Shown here: positions 1 through 11,320 of the stretch, in pieces
Layout of the letters: every line of letters begins with the position of its first letter
Position numbering within the stretch: the first letter of the stretch is position 1
DNA from: Spirodela intermedia
Taxonomy: Eukaryota; Streptophyta; Magnoliopsida; Alismatales; Araceae
Direction of reading: 5' to 3'
NCBI GenBank assembly: GCA_902729315.2
Contig: LR746275.1
Span: 2,078,501 to 2,142,500 of the forward strand
Length of the DNA stretch: 64,000 bases
Notes under the pieces: generated by a model
The model's database searches: none
The model's input: only the letters and a program-made list of their open reading frames with translations
What the model was told of the DNA's origin: nothing
Program-made: the position numbers and the translations under genes

Positions 1-2557
1 CAATGCGGTGATGGAATTGATGAGAGGGTTGAGGAATCAGCTTACAGAACTTGTGTCAGGCTTGGCCACCCAGGATTTGGGCCCAATGAGCTTAGGTCTA
101 TCTCACAGCCTCTCTAGATACAAGCTCAAGTTCAGCCCCGATAAGGTAGAGTACATTTTATTTCTGTAGTAGAAATTCACTGCTTGAACACACCGTTACA
201 AGGAAACGGGTTTATTTCATGATCATTCTTTTTTCATGATCATTTTATTTAGCTTAGTAAGGTGCTTAGATTTAACGTTAGGCAAAGGATGCAATTTTTT
301 ATTTTTATTTTTATTTTTATTCACTAATCCATGTTGTAAGACATATATTCACACTCATTTAATCAAGTTACTCTAGCTCATGAACGACACGATTGGGTTA
401 TATATTTAATCAGGTGGACACTATGATAATTCAAGCAATTGGATTATTGGATGACCTTGACAAGGAGCTAAATACGTATGCCATGAGAGTTCGTGAGTGG
501 TACGGGTGGCATTTTCCCGAGCTCGCAAAAATTATACAGGACAACATCCAATACGCAAGGACAATTAAACTGATGGGTGACCGTGTTAATGCGGCGAGTC
601 TTGATTTTTCTGAGGTAGCGCATTTTTCACCTTGTAGATCTTTATGTGAAAAGTTATTCCGTATTTTGTTGGTTGTAATGTTTCATGTGATATGTAGGTC
701 CTAACGGAGGAGATTGAAGCAGAACTGAAGGAGGCTTCCAGCATATCCATGGGCACTGAAGTCAGTGACCTGGACTTGGAAAACATTAAAGCTCTTTGTG
801 ACCAGGTGTTGGCTCTTTCGGAGTACAGAGCTCAACTTTACGATTATCTGAGGAGCAGGATGAATACTATTGCGCCAAACCTTACTGCTCTTGTTGGTGA
901 GCTTGTTGGAGCCCGGCTTATCGCTCACGGTGGCAGCTTGTTGAATCTGGCAAAGCAACCAGGGAGCACTGTGCAGATTCTTGGTGCAGAGAAGGTAATT
1001 TTCTGTGAAAAACCCATTTTGGATCATTGATGGGAACGGCTGAGGATTTGATTTCTCTGTCAATAAAGAGCGTTTGGCTAGTAAGGATACCTCCAGACGG
1101 TTTTTAATTTTTGGTAGCCTTCGCTGCAGTGAGCAGATAAGGATCTTGGATTCTGACGTCAGATAAATAATGAATAAACAGTGCATTCTCTCCTTGGATC
1201 TAAGTAAAATGCTCTGAAATAATGAAAAGGAATCCGAAAGATTGACCTTGTTAAAAGCTCATCAGATTATGATTTTTTCTCCGAATCAAAGAACCTCGGT
1301 ACAGTCCATTCACATAACCTTGGTAGAGCCCATCGATTATTTTCTTATGATTCATGGCATGACTTCCCCACCTAGAAACAGATTGAGGACTGTTTGCTCT
1401 TCTGCTATTTCTTGGAGTTGTTTTCCGAAAGTTGTTCCGAAAGTTGTTTTTTTAGTGAAAATAATTTCCATTTAATGACAGATATTTGTTTACAACATCC
1501 TCTTGATTTTATCTTTCGTGGGCTTCTCCAGGCCCTCTTTAGAGCACTGAAGACGAAGCACGCCACTCCCAAGTACGGGCTCATATACCACGCATCCCTC
1601 ATTGGCCAGGCAGCCCCAAAGCTGAAGGGGAAGATTTCGCGTTCTCTGGCAGCCAAAACAGCCTTGGCCATCCGATATGATGCTCTTGGCGAAGGCGAAG
1701 ACAATTCCATGGGATTGGAGAACCGTGCCAAGGTAGGCATTTCGGGAAACTTGAGCTCCCTAACTTGGCTGATTTCCTTGATTCATCACGCTTTAATCCA
1801 TATCTTTTTTCAATTCTGTGAAAATAGTTGGAGGCTCGCTTGCGGGTTCTTGAGGGCAGGGAGCTGGGACGCGCAGCTGGGTCAGCCAAGGGCAAGCCAA
1901 AGATAGAATTCTACGACAAGGACCGGAAGAAAGGGATCGGAGCTCTCATAACACCTGCCAAGGTCAACCTTTTTTCTTTCTTTTTTTTTCCTTTCTCATC
2001 TTCATCTGATTGCTTTGGTTGTCATTGTTCAGTGGATGCCTTTCGGAATTGAATGCCAAACTAGTAATTTCTAATCTTGGCTGTTATCTGTATTTTATAT
2101 ATATATATAAATTCTGCAGTCCTACAATCCCGCGTCGGATCTGGTCATGGGGAAGACTTCTGATCAGGCAAATGGGAAACTGGAGGATGCCATGGTGGAA
2201 GCGATTTCGAAGAAGAGAAAGCACGAGGAATCAGAGCTGCCGCAGACCGGAGCCGGGTCAGAGGAAGCCAAGAAGGAGAAGAAGAGGAAGAAGAAGAAGG
2301 AGGCGGCTCCTGAGGAGGCCCAGACAGCGGAAGCAGAGGCCCCAGTCGCCGTGCCCGAGACCAAAGAGCCTAAGAGGAAGAAGAAGAAGAAGGAGGAGGC
2401 TGAGGAAGAGGTCGAGGTGAGGACTCCGGAGGACACAAAAGAGGAAAAGAAGAAGAAGAAGAAGAAGAAGCGGGAGGAAGAAGAAGAAGACACAGCGGCC
2501 AGAAGCAAGAAGGAGAAGAAGGAGAAGAAGAAGAAGGAGAAGAAGGGGGGAGAGTGA
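1..2557 (+). CDS. NOP58: NOP58 nucleolar protein, 5'-truncated by the window edge
   Basis: Core protein of box C/D snoRNPs, acting with fibrillarin and NOP56 in the nucleolus to guide 2'-O-methylation and pre-rRNA processing. Six exons are visible: 2-145, 414-614, 698-994, 1532-1732, 1828-1962 and 2120-2557. All have GT-AG borders and every junction falls between codons, giving 471 C-terminal residues; the start and roughly the first 60-100 residues lie left of the window. NOSIC-type sequence is in exons 1-2, and the Nop domain (with [17 protein letters not shown]) in exon 3 and on. The last exon encodes a long lysine/glutamate tail of KKE/KKKK runs, which separates NOP58 from NOP56. The tail is built from AAG/GAG repeats, so its length may vary between alleles. 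Family assignment is very secure; the exact residue number of the first visible codon is not known. Confidence 0.95.
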
Positions 2558-3278
2558 TGGGGGCCGAGCTGCCAGAAATGGGTGCTCACCAAGAACAGAC
2601 GGGCGTGTTCTGCAATCTGGGTCGGTAATCGTCGTTCGCTGTAAGCTTTCCGGCTTCGGACTTCCATCTGTATGTAATTGTTAGGGTTCCATCCCTCAGT
2701 TTTGCCCTCCCTCCCTAGCTTTCGCGAGGATTCCTCGCATAGATTGACGACGGGGAGGCGTTAATCGGTAGGGATTTTTATTCTCTCTCGCACATTCTGT
2801 CCCCCTCCCCTCCTCTTTTATGGGGTGGCGAGTGGGTCTGCTGATTTCATATATTAATCCCCTCTTTCAGATTATGGCTCTGGCCCTACTGGGGATCCCT
2901 TATATGGAGTTGTTCTAACTTTTAGGGTTCTCCATTCCCAGTGATCCTCTCTCTCTCTCTCTCTATTAATCTATACCTCTCGTTGAAGTAAAGACAGGTC
3001 GAAATCCTTTGATGAATGTGATCTCTCTCTATCTCCCAATCGCGTTGTTGAAGAGAGGTAAGTCCCTCCCCCTCCCCCCCCTCTCTCTCTCTCTCTCTCT
3101 CTCATCTCTCTACGTAACTCTGTCGAAGTGAATACGCTTATTCATTCAAATGAGGAGCATTGTTAGAAGCAAAGACTGCCCGCTTCGAACAGTCATAGGG
3201 AGGGGGCGTTTGCATGAATGAATGCGCCCCAAGATTACAGCGGAGGCCGGAGAAAATAAGAGAGGGGGAGGGGAGCTG
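2558..3278. other. Intergenic, tail-to-tail between NOP58 and the epimerase gene
   Basis: The 3' ends of two convergent genes face each other here. The stretch holds the presumed NOP58 3' UTR, two short CT microsatellites (about 2948-2965 and 3082-3103) and a C-rich run near 3068-3081. No open frame with family similarity was seen. Confidence 0.7.
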
Positions 3279-3442
3279 CTAGTGATCGTCGCGGGTGGTG
3301 GTTAGGTGGTCGAGGAAGAAAGGGAAGCTGCTGTACTTGGGCTCCCACCCGATCTCCGCCCGGGTCTTCGAGTTGTCCAGTCTCTTCCCCAAGGGGCCCT
3401 CCGTCCCTACAAACGCAGCGAAAACGTGGCTCATATTCCCAC

Positions 3443-3479
<37 letters not shown>

Positions 3480-3703
3480 CTAGTCATCCATATGATCTCA
3501 CCGGTAAACTTATCAAAGACCCTGTCGAACTTCCCACTTTTGTTCACGTAATCCATTATTTCCTGCCTGCAAGGAAGAGCATCCCGCGGCATTTATGAGA
3601 TAGAGATAGATAATTAGAGAGAGAGAGAGCGAAATAGAGGGAGAAAGAGAGTGGCTCAGTGGGTTCGGTTGATTATTTATTTCTACCCATGAGAGATTGA
3701 AAG

Positions 3704-3756
<53 letters not shown>

Positions 3757-6700
3757 CAGACCTGGACAGGGGATGGTTGTCGCAGCCCATGAAGATTCGA
3801 CCCCTGAGTTGCTTCTTCAAGATGGCGATTGAGAGGGATGCAGCATCCTGGGTTCCGAGCAGCAAGCAAGAAAGTAATAACCATCAGATAAAATCCAAAT
3901 GGGCCCCTTTTTCTTTACAAAAAGTTTTATATCACCCTGCAACTCGAGAATTTTTTTTATAAAATAAAAGCAACATCATTTGGGTTATGAATTATCTCCA
4001 ACATCCCGTCTTAAGGATCAATGCAAACAGACGTTGGCATTCTAGGGCCTCACCAACAAATCAATAAAATAAATAAATAAAATAGGCAATCCGATAAAAA
4101 AATATCATTACAATGAAACTACACCAAACATATACAAAATTTATAAAATAAAGCTCTTTTTTAATTTACGAGCATAATCTGATAAATAATCAGCAATCTA
4201 CTCTTCTTAAGGGTTGGATTAAAAGAAGAAGAAGAAGAAGAAGAAGAAGAAGAAGAAATCGAGATAGATCATGACATTATAACTATTATGATGAATCTCC
4301 AATTAAGCTCGATAAAAACTCGTATTAAATAAAACCCAACTTAGTTTAATAAATTAATCTGATAAATGACCAGCATCCTCCTACATCCTAGCTTCTTGAA
4401 GATCGCAATCAAAGGGGATGCAAGAAAAAAATTGAAGCCAATCAAAATAGACAACGACATTATAATTATTTTACAATGAATCTTCGCTAATGCCTGATTA
4501 AAATATTATTATAAGAGAGAATATTTGGGTTGCTAGATCAGTCAGATGAATCATAGAGAATCTTCACCACCACACATTATTTCCCACGTAACAATAATAT
4601 AAATTCGGCAAAATTATTCCAACAATTTTTTGCTCTATTTTATACGACTGAAGGTGGCAGTAAAAAATCTGACTAAGCAGAGACAGAGGAAGTCACCTCG
4701 TAGTGGATAAGATTGAGTATATGATCCGGGCGGTTTTCGTCACTGCCCTTCCCCAGCCAGTACACGTGGGCACCCCTGTCAGACTTGTATAACCAGTTAA
4801 GGAAATAAAGAACTATTTGGGAAAATAATCGAATAATGATGTATCAATAAATGCTACATTATTATGGGAAAAAGGGAATATTCAGCATTTATGACGCAGT
4901 ATTTTGGTAGAAAATATGATGCTTCGTCTGCAGGTCAAAGAAGCATTAAAGATGGGATATATAGAGCCCTGCTAGCCGTAGAACACAGCCGCTGGCCTCC
5001 AACACCGCATTTTCTGCATTGAGGATGACATCCGTTCGACGATTTCTCCCGATGGGGACTATTGGAGAGTCCTGCACAGAATATATAACAAAAAGGTTGC
5101 TGAAGCTGAAGCCATCCGATGAACGGAAACCAGTAATTTCTCTCCGAGAGCCTAAGATGATGTCATAGATATTACTACTCTTTATTTTCTAGCCGAAGAG
5201 AGATCTAAGCTTGTGGTTGGCGGCCACGCAGTCTTGAGGGACCTCTAGAGAGAGAAAATTATGGGCAGTTCTGACATCAGCTTACGAACATGCAAGCCCA
5301 AGGGACCTACAGATGGAGAAAATTCTCGTGCAGCTCTGACATCCATTTTATGAACATGAGGAGGAGGAGGAGGAGAGGTTGGATGAATTTAGATTCTGTC
5401 TTGATGGTTGATCATGCAAGCCAGAAGGAGCTTTAGAGAGAGAAGAACGAGAAGAGTTTCCAAAGGGTGAGAGAATTTTAAAAAAGGCAGTTCTGAAAGA
5501 CATTTAGGAACATCAGGAGGATGAACATATAAGCACAAGGGGCCTCTAGAGAGAGAAACATTTGGGAAGTTCTAAGTCCATTTATGAACATGTGGAGGTG
5601 GTGAGGTTGCATCAACATAGATTCTTCATCTTGTCATAAACAGGTGTCAAAATGGCTAGGAATCTTACAAATCAGAAGTTTAGTGGGCTGCTTCATCGTA
5701 TTTTATTTTCATTACTGATTGGATCCGTGGGGTCATCAACTTTGATGAAATTAAAACCAACCCGATCAAGATTACCGGCATCTAAACAAGAAAGTAGCGC
5801 CATAAACCATATGAACAATGTGAAACAGATGTTAGACCTCGTTGCATGGTCCATTGTCGTTGCAATCATAAGCAGCCGTGCTGGAAGTAAATAGAAACGA
5901 ACCTTCTCCACTCCAATTCGATGCAGCTGATCTACATATATTAGGTGTAAGAAGGAGAAAAATACACACCAAGATCGTCAAAGATGTATTTTTCTTTGGG
6001 GGTCTTTAAAAGCACAATGAAGGAGCAAATCATTAAACATCCACAAATGGATAGCATGATCAGTACCTGACATCAGCAGTATAGTCTAGACTTTTCGAAG
6101 GAGGAGCACAAAAGATTACGAAAGGAAATTTGCTGATGCTGGAACCACTTGATAGTGGTTGGACTCCAAGTTCTCGCAGTTCATCATGATGATCGGTGGT
6201 CAGTGTCTGTCCAAAGACTTGGCAGCCAGGGTAGTCCTAGGATGAACATCAAGAGATGGACTTGATATTGGGATGGAAAACATCGGGAGAATAATGACGG
6301 CGAATAATGGTGCAAATGAAGAAAAATAAGAATAACAGGAATCTAAGTGAAACAAAAAGGAAAATAAGAATAGTGGAAAAAAATGGAAATCGCAAAGATT
6401 GCATGAGAAGTCATTCCAATCTGATATGGTCAAATTTTGATTTGTTTTCAAGTTTATCAGGTCAATGACCCAGTCCGAGTAAACATAATTTTCGTCAGAA
6501 AAATCAATTGCATTTCTCCTTTTCATTGTTAGCAATTTGAAAATGTTAAACCGGCGTAGAACCTGATAAAGCCAGGTTTTCTCTCATTTCTCATGGCTTT
6601 AAGATCAAAACACTGGGAAGAATTGCATTCCTAAAGGGTTCCGCCGTTTGAGATACGTGATAGAATTGGGAAGATGGATTTATTTCAAAAAGACTGAAAT

Positions 6701-9700
6701 AATGGTTAATACAGAACAGCGCATCCAAAAAGCTTTCATCCAAAAGAGGCCTCTCTCATTTTGACGACCTCAAACCGAGATATTCTGCCAAATGAATTAA
6801 CATTGTTATCTCATTTTTCTAGTGTTCCACACATAGGAATCTATTTGGGCACTTTCATGAGAAAATTTTAGACGATATAAGGTTTTCTTGATTGAAACCG
6901 GGAGAAAAGAGTAACTTTGACTTCTAATATTAGATCAACTATCAAGTGTTCTATAGATAAACTTCCGATGTATCTGAAACGAATTAAACAAATTTGCTTC
7001 ATTAGTCATCCGTGCTTCTAGGCAGAACCTGTCTTAGTTCTTAACTCAATAAGACCATGTTTTTGGTCTCATACTACTGTTATAAGCCGGAGGGGTCTGA
7101 CTCTGTTAAAGTTCAGACATCTGCTGGAGTACCCCGTAGAATAAAAGAAAGTAAATTATAACCAAGGTTGCTAGAGAATATGAGCTAATGTTTCTGAAAG
7201 GGGGAACTACCACATATTAAATGAATATTCAAAACACAAGGAAGATAGCCAAGTATATATCCAATGTGTCCCAAAGGCCTTCTAGAAAATATTTCCAAAT
7301 CCTACACGAAGATGGCAGAGAAGATGCAAAACTCCAGATCTCTGAACGTCGTGGAATATTCCCCTTTTTACAAAAACAACTAGCATACTCTCCCAATGAT
7401 ACATGCACTAATGACCATCTTCCCTGCCAAGCAAGTGTGCTGTCAAGAATGTCAACTGTTCTTCTCATTCAAATGTGATTTCTCTATCACCTTGGAGTAT
7501 CCACTATTGCCAACCACATTGTCAAATCTCCTCAACTACATCATGGATATGCCATAGTATGCTTGCTTCATGTGGTGGAATCACCTGGTTCCAACGGAAA
7601 TGAAAACACATCCAGTAACTCCTCTCACAGAAGGACATGTGGTTGTACATAAACAAACCAAGATGATCACAAGTGAGCATGCTCAAGTGTGATCATCTAC
7701 ATGGGAATGGAATTCTGCAAATTTGAGATCCAGTGTTGCATACAGTGACTTCTAATAACTAGTGAACTTTCCCCTCGTGTGATTTCTATCTCCATGAGCT
7801 CAACTCCTCCATTGACATTGTTCTTTCTATCATTATATGTGGTTTGCGGATGGCATAAAGCACATAATTCTCTAGAAAATCCAAATCTTGTCTTTACAAC
7901 CTTCCAACATTTTATCAAATTTCTTTCAGAGATTTCCAAACTAGGCATCTTGTCCTTAAAGTCTTAAACGCAAATGTCAACACGTTTGATATGTGCCCAA
8001 CAATCATAATCATTGTGTTGTCACCATTAGCTTCAGAGTTTAGAGGTGTGGATTAAATCATAAAATAAAACGAAATCAAGGGCCAATAGCTCAGGATAAT
8101 GGATATCCTGAAATGTAAGCATCAGCAAGATATTGGCATTGCAAAGTATAAATCCATTTCTGACACTAGATCAACTTCAATCACTTTACCCAAAAGAAAG
8201 ATAAACGGATAAAATGATACCATAACAGCACGCACATCATTCACAAACAAGAGATCTCTTTGACTTCCTGCATTCTTAATTACAGATCAATTTATTGGAA
8301 TGATGAAGGCAAGTCAGTCATCTAATGCTCTGCCTGCAAGGGAAGGCCTTTAGGAACATGACCTAAACTGTATGAAGAAATTTTACATGAGAAAACCTTT
8401 TCTTTGTTGGAAAAAAATTGAATATGACCTTTCTTTACAGATAATTGAATGAATTTGGTAAACTACATTGATACCTTTTTCCATTTCTCTGCTACAATGC
8501 GGCCGAGTACACCTGGTCCTACTATCAGCAGATCATTCTCTCCAACAGAAGATGGAATGGGTGCCTTTTCTCCATCATTAGATAGACCTGCATTTATAAA
8601 AAAAACCGACAATATTTTACAATAAACAAAGCAAGAAATTGCGTCACTATAGGACATCAGCAAATTGAAAGGAAAAAAGACGATTCCACTTTTGGAATAA
8701 CATTAAAATATTTGACACTAACTAAGAGTTGCAGAAAATAATTAAATTAATAAAAACTAAAATAATGCTATTATGGTAAATATAGAGATGATGTTCTGCG
8801 CAATGCTTTTCTGGACTTAAAATAACTTCCAGTCAGTTATAAGATCTTTAGCACTAACATTATGCCTCAAATTTAGAAAGAAGTGGTTCTGATTAACCTA
8901 AAGGCATTTATGGACCATACGTCAGACTCTTGATGGGATTCAAGTAAATCGAAACTCCATCTAAGTACAACATGATGTTAGAATAATACTGAAACATTTA
9001 AGTTGTCTTGTCTTCACAAAGAGATTTCTCCAAGTTATAGACAAGAAGTAACAGTATGCTTTCATATTACATCGACTACGCTCTAAAGAAAAAATGTCAA
9101 ATCTAATTAAGGATTGCCAACGTGGACATGATTAACATCGTACATATGAGTAGGAACACTTTTTCCTTACAAACTTCAATTCGCAGATAGTAAAATAGCA
9201 TTTGAAGATGTTGATCAGAAAATACATGATTGCAGGAAACTAGAACACTTATGATTGACCTATGGAAGAATGAAGTGAAAGAATCTGGTGCTATGCTAGG
9301 CAGTAAAGTTGCTAGTGTACCTATCAAGTAAAAGAATTGACACTGGTATATCAAAGGATAAACTAATAGAATCTGGTGCTACGTTAGGGTGCAAAGTAAC
9401 TATTTTCCTCAGTTGCTTGGGCATCTCATTGTCATTGAGAGAATTATATCGCAGGACTGGACTAAATTAATTCGAAATTGTCTCAAGATTGTAAAGTAAA
9501 GCTTGTTTCAGCAGATGATAAAAAAAGCCCCGGGCCAATGTTATAACTATATGTGCCATTAATTATTCACGATGGCTAATGAGGCCAATTGACGTAACGT
9601 GAAAGCAATCAATCCAGAATGGGACCAAACGAGAGACAAAAAGGCTGCATTTGATTAGGTTGATCCACTTCATTCGCCAAGCGAATGATCTTCGCTTCAC

Positions 9701-10479
9701 GGGAACAACAAAAACCACCATCTCCCTCTTTCCTTTCTTCGGTGCTACCCACGAGGGACTGCCAGTGAGAAAGCTAAAGAAGGTGTGGTCTGGTCAAAAT
9801 CGACAAGACACTCCTTGACAAGCGTCTAGAAAGCTAAGTGGAGGACTCAAATCATCTTGTTGTAGGATGAGGCGTAGCTCGGTTCTGCCTCGACGGGAAG
9901 ACAGAAAAACTCTTTCGGTGGGTTAATCTAGAACAAAGATATGCGCAAAAGAAAAGCTTCGAATACTGAGCACAAATATCACTTACAATCACTAGTCATC
10001 CGGTCAAAATTATCAAGCCAGAGATGACCAAAAGACATGCTTTCTGGAATGATGCTCTTAGATCTTGTTATCGGCGGAAGATCCCCCCCCCCTCCCCCCC
10101 CCATCAAATTAACACCTCCGGAATAACCCATCGCCATTCATGAAGATGCTGAAAACCGCGATCCAGACTGCAATCCATTCTCTCCGAGTTCCACCGTATC
10201 TACCAGCGCGTACTAAGACGAAAATCCAAACTCAGCCCCACTCGTACCACAGAAATTCTCACCGACAGTAGTGGCGGCGGCGGCAGGAGAAGACGCAGCG
10301 CGGAGGGGCAGCGCCATCGAAGCGAGGCCGTGCGAGGGGAAGCTCTGGGAGACGCCGGCAGAGGAGGAAGCCAGGAGGAGCCGCCACCGCGGCGCCGGAG
10401 AAAGCGGGGAGCGAAGCGAGCGGGGAATGCAGGTCGTGAAGGTCGGAGGAGAAGAGGCGCTCCAAGGGGCTGCCTGCAT
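3279..10479 (-). CDS. Plastid-type NAD(P)-binding Rossmann epimerase-like protein (GC1/SulA-like), 9 exons
   Basis: Exons on the minus strand: 10479-10263, 8587-8475, 6236-6067, 5931-5838, 5071-4961, 4786-4697, 3847-3762, 3566-3502 and 3406-3279. The sum is 1074 nt, or 357 aa, with frame kept at each join. Residues 1-72 are Ser/Ala/Pro/Arg-rich and look like a chloroplast transit peptide. The nucleotide-binding loop GPGVLG lies near 96-101. Family blocks follow: [25 protein letters not shown], a long arginine-rich block, [39 protein letters not shown] and, near the end, [14 protein letters not shown]. The order and wording match plant extended short-chain dehydrogenase-like proteins, including GC1/AtSulA, which is linked to plastid division; an enzymatic substrate is not established. 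The assumed start is the Met at 10479; an upstream in-frame Met at 10545 is possible. Intron 5 is AT-AC (see separate entry). Introns are long (1.7 and 2.2 kb for the first two). Confidence 0.9.
3444..3752. repeat. GA/CT microsatellites inside the last two introns of the epimerase-like gene
   Basis: GA runs sit at about 3444-3474 and 3718-3752, the second preceded by a GATA tetranucleotide run from about 3703; shorter GA runs lie at 3617-3655. On the gene's sense strand these are CT runs: one lies upstream of the acceptor of the final exon, the other just after the donor of exon 7. They are likely to be length-variable. Confidence 0.85.
3880..4690. other. Intron 6 of the epimerase-like gene, AT-rich, with a GAA run
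   Basis: Non-coding intron between exons 6 and 7 (3848-4696). It is AT-rich and includes an AAG/GAA trinucleotide run at about 4225-4258. Nothing gene-like was seen. Confidence 0.6.
4787..4960 (-). other. U12-type AT-AC intron (intron 5 of the epimerase-like gene)
   Basis: On the minus strand exon 5 ends with the codons for LAGLY at 4961. The intron begins ATATCCCATC (4960-4951) and ends TTCCTTAACTGGTTATAC (4804-4787), and exon 6 resumes AAG TCT GAC ([10 protein letters not shown]). No GT donor or AG acceptor nearby restores this conserved protein block. ATATCC is the U12-class AT-AC donor core, and TTCCTTAAC is a perfect match to the U12 branch-point consensus, with its branch A (4797) 10 nt from the 3' end. 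The intron is 174 nt. Donor positions 7 and 8 differ from the usual TT. Confidence 0.88.
5225..5600. repeat. Degenerate tandem repeat in intron 4 of the epimerase-like gene
   Basis: Four diverged units share the pattern AAG-GGACCTCTAGAGAGAGAAAA, then a GCAGTTCTGACATC-like block, then GAACATG with GA-rich sequence. They begin near 5238, 5300, 5420 and 5538, giving unit lengths of about 60-120 bp. They lie in the intron between 5072 and 5837 and have no coding capacity that I could find. Confidence 0.6.
6240..8474. other. Intron 2 of the epimerase-like gene
   Basis: This 2.2 kb intron separates exon 2 (ending at 8475) from exon 3 (starting at 6236). It contains only short open frames with no recognisable family similarity and no obvious mobile element. 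Confidence 0.6.
8588..10262. other. Intron 1 of the epimerase-like gene
   Basis: The intron separates the transit-peptide exon from the Rossmann-loop exon. The donor is G/GTGAGA at 10262 and the acceptor is ATGCAG ending at 8588. A short imperfect duplication containing GAATCTGGTGCTA occurs near 9279 and 9369, and a C-rich run is at 10082-10101. No genes were seen. Confidence 0.6.
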
Positions 10480-10744
10480 CGTTGCGAGGAGATCAGAGAT
10501 AGGCGGAGAGGTTGGCCCAAGCAGCGATTTATCATTTCCGTACAATCATATTTATTTATTATTTTACTTGTTGCATTATTAATTTTCTTGATGACAGAAA
10601 AATAATATATCTCCCACTTTCTGGTTGCTCACTCAACAGTAATAATCTTTTGGTTGGGATCGGAAGGAAAAAGTTTACGCAGCCTTAGTAGGTCCTTGAA
10701 TATTCCTCTAATCTAAAGGCCAACTTACTCAAGTCCTATGATCA

Positions 10745-10778
<34 letters not shown>

Positions 10779-11320
10779 TTGCAGGAAGGAAAACGAGGAG
10801 GGAGACTGAGTGAGTGGGGAGCTGAGAGTTGGAGAAGGGAGACAGCGGGGAGGGAGGGAGGGAGAGAGAGACAGAGACAGAGACAGAGAGCGGGTAGGGG
10901 ACAGAGAGAGAGAGAGAGAGGGAGAGGGAGAGAGGGAGGAGAGGAAGAGAGTTGGAGGAGGGAAAACGAGGAGGAGACTTGAGTGGAGGGGGAGAGTGAG
11001 GTGAGAGATGGAGAAGGGAGACAACGGGGAGGGGTGATAGACAGAGAGCGGGTAGAAGAGAGAGAGAGAGAGAGGACGAGAGAGAATCGGTAAACAGATG
11101 AGTCGGAGTATGCTCCGCAATGCGCGGCGGCGTCTCTTCTGGGTCGGATCTCTTGGCCGTGGCAATCTCTGCTTGCTTCACGAGGATTCTACCCCCTCCA
11201 TCAGGAAGCCATGGTTGGACCAAGTTTATCCCTACTTCCATGCTGGAGACAACCCCAGTTGGAACCTGCTAGGAGGTTCTACCCCTCTTTCTTCCTCTCT
11301 CGTCACTCTCACCGTCCACG
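10480..11320. other. Divergent intergenic region with a GA-rich low-complexity tract
   Basis: This spacer separates the epimerase-like gene (-) from the myristoylated-protein gene (+). From about 10751 to 11092 it is mainly GA and GGGA purine repeat on the + strand, which creates long artificial open frames. It may carry both 5' UTRs and promoters. No TATA element could be assigned with confidence. Confidence 0.65.

Noticed and set aside
2164-2667. 167-codon minus frame with Phe/Ser runs
   Set aside because: Antisense of the Lys/Glu tail of NOP58.
10725-11241. Ser/Leu/Pro-rich minus frames and matching plus frames
   Set aside because: Low-complexity translation of the GA-rich tract upstream of the myristoylated-protein gene.
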